From: Bacteroidota bacterium
GTDB lineage: Bacteria; Bacteroidota; Ignavibacteria; Kapaibacteriales; Kapaibacteriaceae
NCBI GenBank assembly: GCA_003488525.1
Contig: DNLG01000117.1
Span: 20,189-37,049 of the forward strand
DNA length: 16,861 bases
Direction: 5' to 3'
The notes under the pieces were generated by a model. It ran no database searches. It was not told the DNA's origin and saw nothing but the letters and a program-made list of their open reading frames with translations. Made by a program: the position numbers and the translations under genes. Of this stretch, positions 1 to 8,073 are shown piece by piece (the stretch's first letter is position 1; each line of letters begins with the position of its first letter).

Positions 1-50
1 GGGATGATACCATCATTGACAACCCAAAGGTGTTTGCGTGACGGGGTTTG

Positions 51-1688
51 TTATAACTCCTTACGAAGACGGGCAACGGGTATGCGAAGCTGCTCCCGAT
101 ACTTGGCAACGGTGCGTCGGGCAACGTTGAATCCGAGCTTTTTCAGGTCTTTGCAGATCTTCTCGTCGCTAAGGGGTTTGTGCTTCGACTCGGCGTCGAT
201 CAGTTCCTTGATCCGCTGCTTGATGACGCGGGTGGAGACTTCCTCGCCATCGTCTGTTGTAAGGGACTCGCTAAAGAAATACTTGAGTTCGAATGTGCCG
301 AAGGCCGTCATGACGTACTTGGCGTTGACGATCCGGCAGACGGTGGAAATGTCCAGGCCGGTGATCTCCGAAACGTCCCGATAGATAAGCGGCTTGAGGT
401 GCTCAGGCCCCTTGCGGAAGAACTCCATTTGAAGGCCCACGATGGACGTCATCACGCGCAGCATGGTGTTCTTGCGCTGACGCAACGCCTGCATGAGAAA
501 CTTCGCATCCTCATACTTCTTGCGAAGGAACTCGCGCGTCTCGCGGTTGAACTTCAGAAAGCGGGCCTCTTTTTTCAGTCGTTCATATGCCGTTGACACC
601 TTCAGGGTAGGCAGGCGTGAGTCGTTGACGGTGATCAGAAAGTCGGTTCCATCCTCGGTGGTCTCGACCGTGAAGTCGGGCACGACGGTATTCATCTCGG
701 ACGTTATCGTACCCCCGCCCGGACGTGGCGTCAGATGACGGATCACCTCCAGTGCCTCCCGCAGGTAGGACTCGGTCACGTCCAGCTGACGCTCGATCAC
801 ATGGTAGTGCTTCATGGCGAAGGGCTCATAGGCCTTCGTCAGAACAAGCAATGCCAGCTTCTGAGCAGCATTGGGCTTGGCCACCGCTCGCAACTGGGAC
901 ACAAGGCACTCCTGTACCGTGCGCGAGGCGATGCCTGGCGGGTCGAGCGCCTGCACCTTCCTTAGAATGTTTTCCGCCTGCTGCAGAGACAGCGGAGTGA
1001 CCAGCTGGTCCACCCCCTCAATAAGATCACGCTGGTAGAGTGTCACACGAACACCCATGCTGATCTGGTGAAGTGCCAGATTGTGTTCGCTGAACCGATT
1101 GTTGATCTCCTCAACGAGCTCCGTCAGGGGGCGACGCAGATAGCCATCGTCATCAATGCTGCCGATGATGTACTGACCAAATTCATGCTCCTCTACCGAC
1201 AGCGGCAGGTACCGAAGCTGCTCAAGAAGGTCCTCCTCAAGTGTCTGAACTGATCCAACCTGAAAGCGGTAGTCCTCCTCATCGTCGTCGATGGGCGAGG
1301 CATCACTGGCACTGCCGGCAGAATCATCGCCCATGAGTAGCTTCTGGAACTCGAAAGCCTCGGACATGTCCATCTCTTGTCCGGCGCCGGCAGAATCCGA
1401 TCCATCCTCGGAATGCTGACTCTCCGGGCGGATAATGGCGATCTCCGGTGCTGGTGCGGCATAGGCTGTTGATTCGGCAGATCCCTCGCCATCGCCCGTG
1501 ACACGCTCGGCCTCTTCGGCCGAGATCTCGTGCTCGGATGTCTCCTCGAGCATCGGGTTGTTTTCCAGTTCATTCCGCACATGCTGCTCGAGCTGCAAGA
1601 GCGGAAGCTGCAGCATCTTCAGGTACTGGATCTGCTGCGGCGTAAGCGACTGCTGAAGCCCCGTCTGGAGATTTAGGCCGACCTTCAC
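51..1688 (-). CDS. rpoN: RNA polymerase sigma-54 factor RpoN
   Basis: Sigma-54 directs RNA polymerase to -24/-12 promoters and needs an AAA+ activator to open DNA. With the GTG start at 1688 the protein has 545 residues. It begins with the Gln/Leu-rich region I (residues about 1-50, with TPQQIQYLKMLQLPLLQLEQ), which contacts activators. A strongly acidic linker follows (about 50-150, including DDDEED), then the core-binding region, the helix-turn-helix ending in KYVMTAFGTFELKYFF, and the RpoN box ARRTVAKYRE near residues 523-532, which reads the -24 element. The reading frame stays open upstream to 1955, but that extension overlaps the DUF3109 gene and does not look like sigma-54. GTG 1688 is preceded by GGAG at 7-nt spacing and overlaps the upstream TGA (GTGA), so translational coupling is likely. 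The acidic linker seems long for the family. Confidence 0.97.
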   Translation of the reverse strand: MKVGLNLQTGLQQSLTPQQIQYLKMLQLPLLQLEQHVRNELENNPMLEETSEHEISAEEAERVTGDGEGSAESTAYAAPAPEIAIIRPESQHSEDGSDSAGAGQEMDMSEAFEFQKLLMGDDSAGSASDASPIDDDEEDYRFQVGSVQTLEEDLLEQLRYLPLSVEEHEFGQYIIGSIDDDGYLRRPLTELVEEINNRFSEHNLALHQISMGVRVTLYQRDLIEGVDQLVTPLSLQQAENILRKVQALDPPGIASRTVQECLVSQLRAVAKPNAAQKLALLVLTKAYEPFAMKHYHVIERQLDVTESYLREALEVIRHLTPRPGGGTITSEMNTVVPDFTVETTEDGTDFLITVNDSRLPTLKVSTAYERLKKEARFLKFNRETREFLRKKYEDAKFLMQALRQRKNTMLRVMTSIVGLQMEFFRKGPEHLKPLIYRDVSEITGLDISTVCRIVNAKYVMTAFGTFELKYFFSESLTTDDGEEVSTRVIKQRIKELIDAESKHKPLSDEKICKDLKKLGFNVARRTVAKYREQLRIPVARLRKEL

Positions 1689-2257
1689 GACTGGTCTCCG
1701 GCCTCGCCCTGGGCGGCTGCCAGCATGCGATCGTAAAGCTCCTGGCCATAGGCCCGTACGAGAGCATCGCGAAGAGACTCGACCAAAAGTGTGCCGGTCT
1801 GCTGACCACGGTCGCGTCCCGGTTCGCACTCGTCGATCTTTTCGTAGTGCAGATAGGGTCCGCCGAAGTTGGCAACCCGAATCGGGAAGAGATGACACGA
1901 AAGGGGCTTGCGGAATGCAGACGTGCCGCCATACCATGCCTTCTCGATCGCGCACTTTGCCACAGCACCATCGTAGTACACAAAAACACAGTCTGCCTCA
2001 TCAAGGCACTCCACAGACCGGTCGCCCTGTGGCCCGGTCACGGGATCGTTGGCGCTGAGCCACTGGCGGGACCTCTCCGGCAGATAGGGCAGGGCCGCCG
2101 GTACTGCTTGCCGGAGCTGATCGATCTCTTCCTCCAGAAGTGGCGCTCCGGCGCCCCCTTTCATGGTGCAGCAGGCCCCCTTGCATCGCTTCAGATCGCA
2201 CGAAAACGATGCGGTGAGAACTTGTTCCTGGATCAGAAGATGGTCGAGCAGAATCAT
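1685..2257 (-). CDS. DUF3109 family cysteine-rich protein
   Basis: A 190-residue protein of the DUF3109 family, related to YkgJ-type putative Zn/Fe-binding proteins; the biochemical role is not established. Eight or more cysteines are visible: C20, C25, C29 and C30 in the N-terminal motif SCDLKRCKGACC, then C84, C90, C102 and C121 (PLSCHLFPIR), and another in DECEPGRD. This pattern fits a metal or iron-sulfur site, which is inference. No signal peptide is seen, so it is probably cytoplasmic. The start MILLDHLLIQ matches the usual start of the family. No Shine-Dalgarno is visible; instead AATTTTCG lies five bases before the ATG (see findings). Its stop overlaps the rpoN GTG by 4 nt, and copA ends 44 nt upstream, so it belongs to the same run of genes. 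Confidence 0.9.
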   Translation of the reverse strand: MILLDHLLIQEQVLTASFSCDLKRCKGACCTMKGGAGAPLLEEEIDQLRQAVPAALPYLPERSRQWLSANDPVTGPQGDRSVECLDEADCVFVYYDGAVAKCAIEKAWYGGTSAFRKPLSCHLFPIRVANFGGPYLHYEKIDECEPGRDRGQQTGTLLVESLRDALVRAYGQELYDRMLAAAQGEAGDQS

Positions 2258-2270
2258 GCGTTCGAAAATT

Positions 2271-2287
2271 TAGCACGATTCTTGCTA
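2271..2287. promoter_or_regulatory. Near-palindromic sigma-54-like element between copA and the DUF3109 gene
   Basis: The element TAGCACG-ATTC-TTGCTA lies in the 44-nt gap. On the plus strand it fits the sigma-54 consensus TGGCACG-N4-TTGCW except for AG in place of the -24 GG. Because TAGCA/TGCTA is palindromic, the minus strand reads TAGCAAG-AATC-GTGCT with the same AG-N10-GC spacing, pointing at the DUF3109-rpoN pair. GG at -24 is normally near-invariant, so activity is doubtful. It could equally be an operator or a weak 5-bp hairpin after copA. Confidence 0.2.
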
Positions 2288-2301
2288 GGAATAATCCACA
2301 G

Positions 2302-4521
2302 CTACGATGCCGACCGTAAACGCAGCGAATTCATCACGACGGTAACCGAGCTCATGGCCATGGCAAAGGCCGCATACATGGGGGTAAGCTGCACGTTGAG
2401 CAGCGGCAGAAAGACCCCTGCAGCAAGGGGGATTCCCAGCACGTTGTAAATGAACGCCAAAGCGAAATTCTGGCGAATGACTCGCATTGTGGCGGCCGAG
2501 ATCCTGAAGGCATCGACAAGCGAACGCAGGTCATTACGCATGAGATTCACGTCGGCGGCATTCTTTGCCACATCCGTTCCGGAGGCCATGGCAATGCCAA
2601 CGTCGGCCTGGGCCAGCGATGGGGCATCATTGATGCCGTCGCCGACCATCGCTACGGTGTTTCCCCGACGTTGCAGGGTGGAGATGATCTCCAGCTTGGT
2701 CTGCGGGGTAACAGAGTGCATCACGTCATCGATCCCGATCTGACGGGCGATGGCGCGCGCGGCGCGCTCGGTGTCGCCGGTGAGCATGATGCGCCGGGCT
2801 AGGCGGTCGTTGAGCTGACCGAGCACTGCAAGGGCATCTTCTCGTAGCTCGTCGGCAACACCGACGGTTGCGCAGACAAGGCCATCGATGCTGACGTAGA
2901 TCGACGTCAGCCCATCTTCGGCGTCACGATCTGCTGCCTGCCGTATGGCATCCGGAATGATCAGCAGTGATTCGGTCATCATCGCCTCGTTGCCGATGCG
3001 CACGCGGTGGCCTGCTATTGTGGCCAGAGTGCCGCGGCCGGGAATGATGCGATGATCGCTCACGTCGAGGCGCTCGCTGCCGGATTCGTCACACCATGAT
3101 GCAATGGCCCTTGCCAGAGGGTGTTCTGATCGATGTTCAAGGCTGCCGATCAGTGACAGCACGAGTTCTTGATGGGCCTTTGGATGGTCGGTCTGTGTGA
3201 AGCGCTGCACACGCGGGGTGCCTTTGGTTAGCGTACCGGTCTTGTCGAACACAACAGTATCAACCGTTGCCAGGCGCTCGAGACTTGCGGCCGTGGAGAA
3301 CAGCACCCCGCGTTGTGCGGCGGTTCCTGTTCCAACGATAATGGCTGTTGGCGTGGCCAATCCGAGTGCACAGGGGCAGGCGATAACCAGGACGGAGATC
3401 GCGGCAATAAGGGGCTGCCCAGCAGGATCAATACCCGGAACAAGAAGAAGCCATGCAGCGTACGTCACGATGGCGATCAGAAGAACGATTGGAACGAACA
3501 CGGCGCTGATACGATCTGCCAGCCTCTGCACGGGGGCCTTGCTGGCCTGAGCGCGTTCAACGGCACTGATGATCCCCGACAGGACGGTGCCGGCGCCGAC
3601 GGCAGTAGCGCGGGCTGTGAACGATCCGTCGGTGTTTACTGAACCGCCGATGACTCGGTCGGAAACTGTACGTTCCACCGGGATGCTTTCACCGGTGAGC
3701 ATCGACTCGTCGATCGATGTGCTACCTTCGATGATCGTGCCGTCGACCGGCACGCGCTCGCCCGGGCGGACAAGTAACAGGTCACCAAGCACGACGTCGC
3801 CCACGGGGATACGAGACTCCGTGCCGTCTCGCAGCACAACCGCATGGTTGGGATGCAAGCGCATCAGCAGCGAAAGCGTCTCGGCGGTGCGACTCTTGGC
3901 GCGCGACTCAAGCCACTTGCCAAGCAATACCAGTGTGATGATGGTCACCGCCGAGTCGTAGTATGCGCCGGCGTGCGCATGCATCTGCTCGGGTGAAGCC
4001 GTCATGATGCTGCTGATCACAAATGCAGATCCTGTGCCAAGAGCTACCAATGTGTCCATCGTTGCAGTCCGCCGTTTCAGCGCGTGGTAAGCCCCCTGAA
4101 AGAACATCCGTCCCGACCAGAGCACGGGCAAGGAGAGCAGAAAGAGCAGTTCATTCAGTCGATCGAGATGCCAACCCGACATGGCCGTCATCGCCAGTAC
4201 GACCACGACAAGGCTGAACGGGGCGGCCAGTAACAGCGCCCGACGGTAAACGTGTGCCGGAGCATCGAGTCGGGCGAGGAATTCAGCAGTGGAAGATCGA
4301 TCCCGCTCGGTGTAGATCGCCTCGACGCCGTATCCAGCTGTAACAACGGCTTGCCGAAGCATTGCCTCGTCGACGTCGGCGGCGAGCTCGACCTTGGCGC
4401 TGTTGGTTACAAGGTTGGCCACAGCCGAGTGGACGCCTGGTATGGACGCGAGTGCGGATTCGACCGCCGACACGCAGGCCGCGCAGTGCATGCCGGCGAT
4501 ATCGATCGTACGAGTCGTCAC
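2302..4521 (-). CDS. copA: Copper-exporting P1B-type ATPase CopA
   Basis: ATP-driven Cu+ export across the inner membrane. The 739-residue protein has one N-terminal heavy-metal-associated domain with GMHCAAC (C13, C16), several membrane segments, and an actuator domain with SMLTGES. The transport motif CPC is at C382-P-C384. The phosphorylated aspartate is D426 in [10 protein letters not shown], followed by GDGINDAP. The penultimate helix has YN in [13 protein letters not shown] and the last has MAMSSV, the YN/MSS set expected for Cu+ (P1B-1) rather than Zn or Cd. The start is GTG at 4521, immediately after the msrA TAA with no spacer and no clear Shine-Dalgarno, so translation probably depends on termination at msrA. 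Length is normal for a single-HMA CopA. No CopZ, CueR or CsoR gene is seen nearby. Confidence 0.96.
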   Translation of the reverse strand: MTTRTIDIAGMHCAACVSAVESALASIPGVHSAVANLVTNSAKVELAADVDEAMLRQAVVTAGYGVEAIYTERDRSSTAEFLARLDAPAHVYRRALLLAAPFSLVVVVLAMTAMSGWHLDRLNELLFLLSLPVLWSGRMFFQGAYHALKRRTATMDTLVALGTGSAFVISSIMTASPEQMHAHAGAYYDSAVTIITLVLLGKWLESRAKSRTAETLSLLMRLHPNHAVVLRDGTESRIPVGDVVLGDLLLVRPGERVPVDGTIIEGSTSIDESMLTGESIPVERTVSDRVIGGSVNTDGSFTARATAVGAGTVLSGIISAVERAQASKAPVQRLADRISAVFVPIVLLIAIVTYAAWLLLVPGIDPAGQPLIAAISVLVIACPCALGLATPTAIIVGTGTAAQRGVLFSTAASLERLATVDTVVFDKTGTLTKGTPRVQRFTQTDHPKAHQELVLSLIGSLEHRSEHPLARAIASWCDESGSERLDVSDHRIIPGRGTLATIAGHRVRIGNEAMMTESLLIIPDAIRQAADRDAEDGLTSIYVSIDGLVCATVGVADELREDALAVLGQLNDRLARRIMLTGDTERAARAIARQIGIDDVMHSVTPQTKLEIISTLQRRGNTVAMVGDGINDAPSLAQADVGIAMASGTDVAKNAADVNLMRNDLRSLVDAFRISAATMRVIRQNFALAFIYNVLGIPLAAGVFLPLLNVQLTPMYAAFAMAMSSVTVVMNSLRLRSAS

Positions 4522-5199
4522 TTACCGGGCGTCGCTGCGCAGCTTGTCCTTGAACTGCTTCTTGAACTTTTCAACCTTCGGCCGCACGACAAAGGCGCAA
4601 TAGGGCTGTGAGCCGTTCTGCTCGTAATAGTTCTGATGATAGTCCTCGGCCTTGTAGAAGACCGATGCCGAGGCGACCTCGGTAACGATCGGATCCGACC
4701 AGGTCTTCGACTCGGTCAGCTGACGGATATACTGTCGACTTATCGAGTCCTGCTCCTGACTGTGGGTGTAGATCGCGCTGCGATACTGCGTTCCGACGTC
4801 ATTTCCCTGGCGGTTCAGCGTGGTGGGGTCATGGGCCGCAAAGAAGATCTGAAGGATATCCGCATATGAGATAACCGCCGGATCAAACGTCACCCGGCAT
4901 ACTTCGGCGTGACCCGTTGTGCCTTCGCAGACCTGCTTGTAGGAAGGATTTTCGACCGAACCGCCGGTGTATCCGCTTTCAACCGACACCACGCCGTCGA
5001 CGAGCTCGAAGACGGCTTCGATACACCAAAAACATCCACCACCAAGGGTGGCTACTTCACGCTGCGTGCTGGCATTCATGTGGGCTGGTTCGTTTGAGGA
5101 AAAGGAAGGGGGCTGGTTGTTTGCCTCGGCGCAGCCGATCGCAGCCGCCATGGCGGCGAGGGCTGTCATGAGGCGGACAAAAAAGCGAGGTGATTTCAT
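4522..5199 (-). CDS. msrA: Peptide-methionine (S)-S-oxide reductase MsrA, predicted lipoprotein
   Basis: Reduces S-methionine sulfoxide in proteins back to methionine. The 225-residue protein has the catalytic motif GCFWC with nucleophile C56, the conserved EGTTGHAE, and an FYKAEDYHQNYYEQN block near the C-terminus. Residues 1-23 form a signal peptide ending in AAIGC, which resembles a lipobox with C23 as the lipidated cysteine. The enzyme is therefore predicted to act outside the cytoplasm, anchored to a membrane; this is inference from the signal. No MsrB domain is fused. The ATG at 5199 overlaps the crcB stop (ATGA), and the gene abuts copA directly. The pairing with a copper exporter suggests repair of copper- or oxidant-damaged envelope proteins. 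An internal start near M41 would give a cytoplasmic enzyme, but the overlap and the signal favour 5199. Confidence 0.95.
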   Translation of the reverse strand: MKSPRFFVRLMTALAAMAAAIGCAEANNQPPSFSSNEPAHMNASTQREVATLGGGCFWCIEAVFELVDGVVSVESGYTGGSVENPSYKQVCEGTTGHAEVCRVTFDPAVISYADILQIFFAAHDPTTLNRQGNDVGTQYRSAIYTHSQEQDSISRQYIRQLTESKTWSDPIVTEVASASVFYKAEDYHQNYYEQNGSQPYCAFVVRPKVEKFKKQFKDKLRSDAR

Positions 5200-5564
5200 G
5201 ATGCGGACCGTGCGATGCTAAAGCCAAGAAATGCCATCAGCATGCAGCCGATGGTCGTCAGAGCCAGATAGGCAAACATCATGGCGGGTGCATGACGTTC
5301 CAGCAGAGTCGTTGTTTCAACCGCGAAGGCCGAGTAGGTGGTGAACCCGCCGCAGAGGCCAGGGCCGAGGAACATCATCACCGGTCGAGAGAGGGGGCTG
5401 TCAGTCTGCCCACGTCCGACGACGTATCCCAGAAGCAGCGACCCGGCAAGGTTGACGATCAGCGTCGGCCATGCCAAGCCCCCTTCGCTAAAAGGGAGAA
5501 GCCCGACGAGATAGCGCAGTGCACTTCCGATGGCCCCACCAAAAATCACATAGATGATGTCCAT
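5196..5564 (-). CDS. crcB: Fluoride ion channel CrcB/Fluc
   Basis: Dual-topology channel that lets fluoride leave the cytoplasm. The 122-residue protein has four membrane segments, normal for a single-domain Fluc. Family motifs are GGAIGSALRYL (about 9-19), the pore helix NLAGSLLLGY (38-47) and CGGFTTYSAF (71-80). In the last motif Y77 stands where the first fluoride-coordinating Phe of the usual TTFSTF is found; F80 is kept. The frame is open to 6005, but the extension runs antisense through the M1 peptidase gene and is rejected. The start is ATG 5564 (MDIIYV); ATG 5576 (MFRVMDIIYV) is an in-frame alternative. No Shine-Dalgarno is seen. It is first in the crcB-msrA-copA-DUF3109-rpoN run, only 40 bp from the divergent peptidase start. 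No fluoride riboswitch is recognisable upstream. Confidence 0.95.
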   Translation of the reverse strand: MDIIYVIFGGAIGSALRYLVGLLPFSEGGLAWPTLIVNLAGSLLLGYVVGRGQTDSPLSRPVMMFLGPGLCGGFTTYSAFAVETTTLLERHAPAMMFAYLALTTIGCMLMAFLGFSIARSAS

Positions 5565-5568
5565 GACC

Positions 5569-5576
5569 CGAAACAT
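5569..5576 (-). promoter_or_regulatory. Possible -7 element of crcB
   Basis: TATGTTTC (minus strand) resembles the Bacteroidota -7 box TAnnTTTG with the last base changed. It lies five bases before the chosen crcB ATG. It also contains the alternative in-frame ATG at 5576, so the call is weak. No -33 TTTG is seen. Confidence 0.25.
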
Positions 5577-5591
5577 ACGTTCATGCTCGGA

Positions 5592-5599
5592 TATCTTTG
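5592..5599 (+). promoter_or_regulatory. Putative -7 promoter element, leaderless M1 peptidase gene
   Basis: TATCTTTG is an exact match to the Bacteroidota -7 consensus TAnnTTTG and ends five bases before the ATG at 5605. A transcript from it would start at or next to the start codon. No Shine-Dalgarno and no clear -33 element are present. Confidence 0.4.
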
Positions 5600-5604
5600 C
5601 ATTC

Positions 5605-8061
5605 ATGAAAAACGCTGTTCTGATCCTCGCGCTACTCGCGGCCATCTTTCCCCTGCCCGCGCAGAACCATTTCATCCACACCAATACCATGGTGGACATA
5701 CCGGGATCTGAGCCCCGGGAGCATCCTCTGGACGTTGAGCGAATGACGCTGCGTGTGCGCTTTGACCCGCCAAACGGAGTGGTATATGGAAGCGTAACGC
5801 ACGTCTTCAGGGTGCTGCAGCCGCGTGTCGATTCGGTGGAGTTTGATGCCATCAAGATTCGCGTGCAGTCGGCTACCCTTGGCACGCGCTCGGTGCGGTA
5901 CCGTTCAACGGATACGTCCGTGATCGCATACTTCGAGCCTGCGCTGACGTGGGACACGGCCGACTCGCTAACCTTCACATATGAGGCAACGCCGCGCAAG
6001 GGCATTTACTTCATCGGCTGGAACGACCCGAGCCGACGCATGCGCCGCCAGATATGGACGCAAGGCCAGGGCATTGATAATCGGCACTGGATCCCGATGT
6101 ACGACGAGATGAATGACAAGATGATCACCGAGACGATCACCACCTTTGACGGGTCGTACGAAGTGCTCTCCAATGGCACGCGCCTGGGTGTGTCAGCAAA
6201 TGCGGACGGGAGCAAGACATGGCACTACCGCATGACAAGGCCCCATGCATCGTACCTGCTGATGCTCGCCATTGGAACGTACACGATCACCGAAAAGCGA
6301 TCGGCCAGTGGCGTTCCGATCTACCTGTATTCCTATCCGGAGCATCCGGAGCGCATTGACCCCACATACATGTACAGCGTTGAATCGATGGATTTCCTCG
6401 AACAGGAAATCGGCGTGCCGTATCCGTGGGAGTCGTACAGTCAGGTGCCGGTTGCTGACTACATCTTCGGCGCCATGGAGAATACGACGGCGACCATCTT
6501 TGGTGACTTTTCCCAGACGGACCGCCGAGGCTGGCTGGATCGTTCATACGTAGGTACGAATGTTCATGAGCTCACGCACCAGTGGTTCGGTGACCTTGTA
6601 ACGGCGCGCAGCAATAAGTCTGTTTGGCTTCAGGAGAGCTTTGCCACCTTCTATCCCCATCTTTTTACGAAGCGCACACCCGCTCTTGGCGGCGAGGACG
6701 GTTATCAGTGGAGTCGTCGCGGCATGCACCGCAGTGCACTCAATGCTGCGGAAAACGACCGATTGCCGATCGTACATCCGTCACCCGGATCAGCAAGGAT
6801 CTATCCGAAGGGGGCAAGTGTGCTCGATATGATGGCCTATGTCTTTGGTGACTCTGCCCTGCGTCGGGTGATCCGGCATTACACCATGCGCCACATGTAT
6901 CAGAACGTCGAGACCAACGACCTGTATCAGTCATTTCAGGATACCCTGGGCGTGTCGCCGGAATGGTTCTTCGACCAGTGGCTCTACAAGGGCGGAGAGC
7001 CCCATTATCGGGTGAGTCATTCTCCCGGAAGTGCAATGATCTCGGGCAGCCTTACGCCATGCACGATGGTCACCATTGAGCAGATCCATCAGATGGATGC
7101 ACTAACGGGGCTGTTCCGTATGCCAATCGATGTGGACGTCTACTACGCCGATGGTAGCTCCCGCCGACTTCGCACAGATGTTTCCAAGCAAGTCACTACG
7201 GTGCTCGTACCGAACCCCGGCAACAAGGCAGTTTCCTTTGTCCTGTTCGATCCGGGCTCATACATCCTCAAGAAGGTTTCATTTGAAAAGACCTGGCAGG
7301 AACGGCGCGAACAGCTGCAGCGAGCAGCGAATATGATCGACCGTTATGATGCGCTTGAATCCATGCGTGGTGAGACCGAACGAAACGATGAGCGACTCGG
7401 ACTTCTCTCGGACATTATGATGAAAGAGTCGTTTCATGCCATGCGGTCGGAGGCGACTTCGCAGGCTGTGGAGATGGGCAATAGTGGGTATGCCAAGGCA
7501 TGGGCCATTGCGGCCAAGGGGCTTGCAGACCCACATGTGGAGGTCCGCAGGGCCACGCTCAATGCCCTTGGGGTCGTGCCGAAGGAGCTTCGCGATGATG
7601 TCGAAACCATGCTTAAGGACTCATCATACTACATCATACAGACGGCGCTTGGCAAGCTCGCCCGTTCCTTTACATCGGATGTGCGCCGATTCACGTCGGC
7701 TGTAGCCGATACGCGAGGGCCACACGAACGCGTCCGTATTGTTCGCCTCGAACTCGAAGCCGAAGGTGGTTCTTCATCTGCTCTCAACGAACTATCGGAC
7801 CTCTGCGGTCCGGGTTGGGAGTTCATCACACGACAGAACGCAATGGGTGCCTTGCGCCGTGTGGGTCGGGTTACGCCGTTGGCGGCCGGACACATGGTGG
7901 CGGCGGTGCTGAGTACCAATAATCGGCTGAGCGCCGTTGCCAGCGGCGTCATAAGCGCCCTATGCGAGCAGCCCAAGATCAAGCAGGAGTTTCGTCAAAT
8001 AGTTGACCGACAACAACTTACGCCACAGCAGAAGGCGCTTTTACCATCGATCTATCGCTGA
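5605..8061 (+). CDS. Secreted M1-family zinc metallopeptidase with HEAT-like C-terminal region
   Basis: An aminopeptidase-type zinc peptidase of family M1, 818 residues. The signal peptide is MKNAVLILALLAAIFPLPAQ, so it acts in the periplasm or outside. An N-terminal beta domain is followed by the substrate-binding GAMEN motif (289-293) and the zinc site HELTH (H321, E322, H325) with the third ligand E344 in WLQESFA, giving the HEXXH-X18-E spacing of the family. The probable catalytic tyrosine is Y400 in IYPKG. After about residue 600 helical repeat text such as DPHVEVRRATLNALGVVP looks HEAT-like. The frame extends upstream to 5554, but the signal peptide picks 5605. No T9SS sorting domain is seen at its C-terminus. 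Catalytic residues are complete; substrate specificity cannot be told from sequence alone. Confidence 0.94.
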   Translation: MKNAVLILALLAAIFPLPAQNHFIHTNTMVDIPGSEPREHPLDVERMTLRVRFDPPNGVVYGSVTHVFRVLQPRVDSVEFDAIKIRVQSATLGTRSVRYRSTDTSVIAYFEPALTWDTADSLTFTYEATPRKGIYFIGWNDPSRRMRRQIWTQGQGIDNRHWIPMYDEMNDKMITETITTFDGSYEVLSNGTRLGVSANADGSKTWHYRMTRPHASYLLMLAIGTYTITEKRSASGVPIYLYSYPEHPERIDPTYMYSVESMDFLEQEIGVPYPWESYSQVPVADYIFGAMENTTATIFGDFSQTDRRGWLDRSYVGTNVHELTHQWFGDLVTARSNKSVWLQESFATFYPHLFTKRTPALGGEDGYQWSRRGMHRSALNAAENDRLPIVHPSPGSARIYPKGASVLDMMAYVFGDSALRRVIRHYTMRHMYQNVETNDLYQSFQDTLGVSPEWFFDQWLYKGGEPHYRVSHSPGSAMISGSLTPCTMVTIEQIHQMDALTGLFRMPIDVDVYYADGSSRRLRTDVSKQVTTVLVPNPGNKAVSFVLFDPGSYILKKVSFEKTWQERREQLQRAANMIDRYDALESMRGETERNDERLGLLSDIMMKESFHAMRSEATSQAVEMGNSGYAKAWAIAAKGLADPHVEVRRATLNALGVVPKELRDDVETMLKDSSYYIIQTALGKLARSFTSDVRRFTSAVADTRGPHERVRIVRLELEAEGGSSSALNELSDLCGPGWEFITRQNAMGALRRVGRVTPLAAGHMVAAVLSTNNRLSAVASGVISALCEQPKIKQEFRQIVDRQQLTPQQKALLPSIYR

Positions 8062-8073
8062 TCGATAAAAAAT

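Noticed and set aside
1..50. Terminator after rpoN
   Set aside because: Only a weak AACCC/GGGTT pairing with a long loop is seen; the region is cut by the window edge.
1689..1955. N-terminal extension of rpoN upstream of GTG 1688
   Set aside because: It overlaps the DUF3109 gene out of frame, is Arg/Ser-rich and unlike sigma-54; the GTG with GGAG fits region I.
5565..5660. Fluoride riboswitch before crcB
   Set aside because: Only 40 nt separate crcB from the divergent gene, and the conserved riboswitch motifs are not seen in them or in the adjoining coding bases.
5565..6005. N-terminal extension of crcB
   Set aside because: It lies antisense inside the M1 peptidase gene and would add about 150 polar residues to a small membrane channel.
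8047..8070. Hairpin after the M1 peptidase (TATCG/CGATA) as a terminator
   Set aside because: The stem is only five pairs and is followed by an A run, not a U run, on the coding strand.
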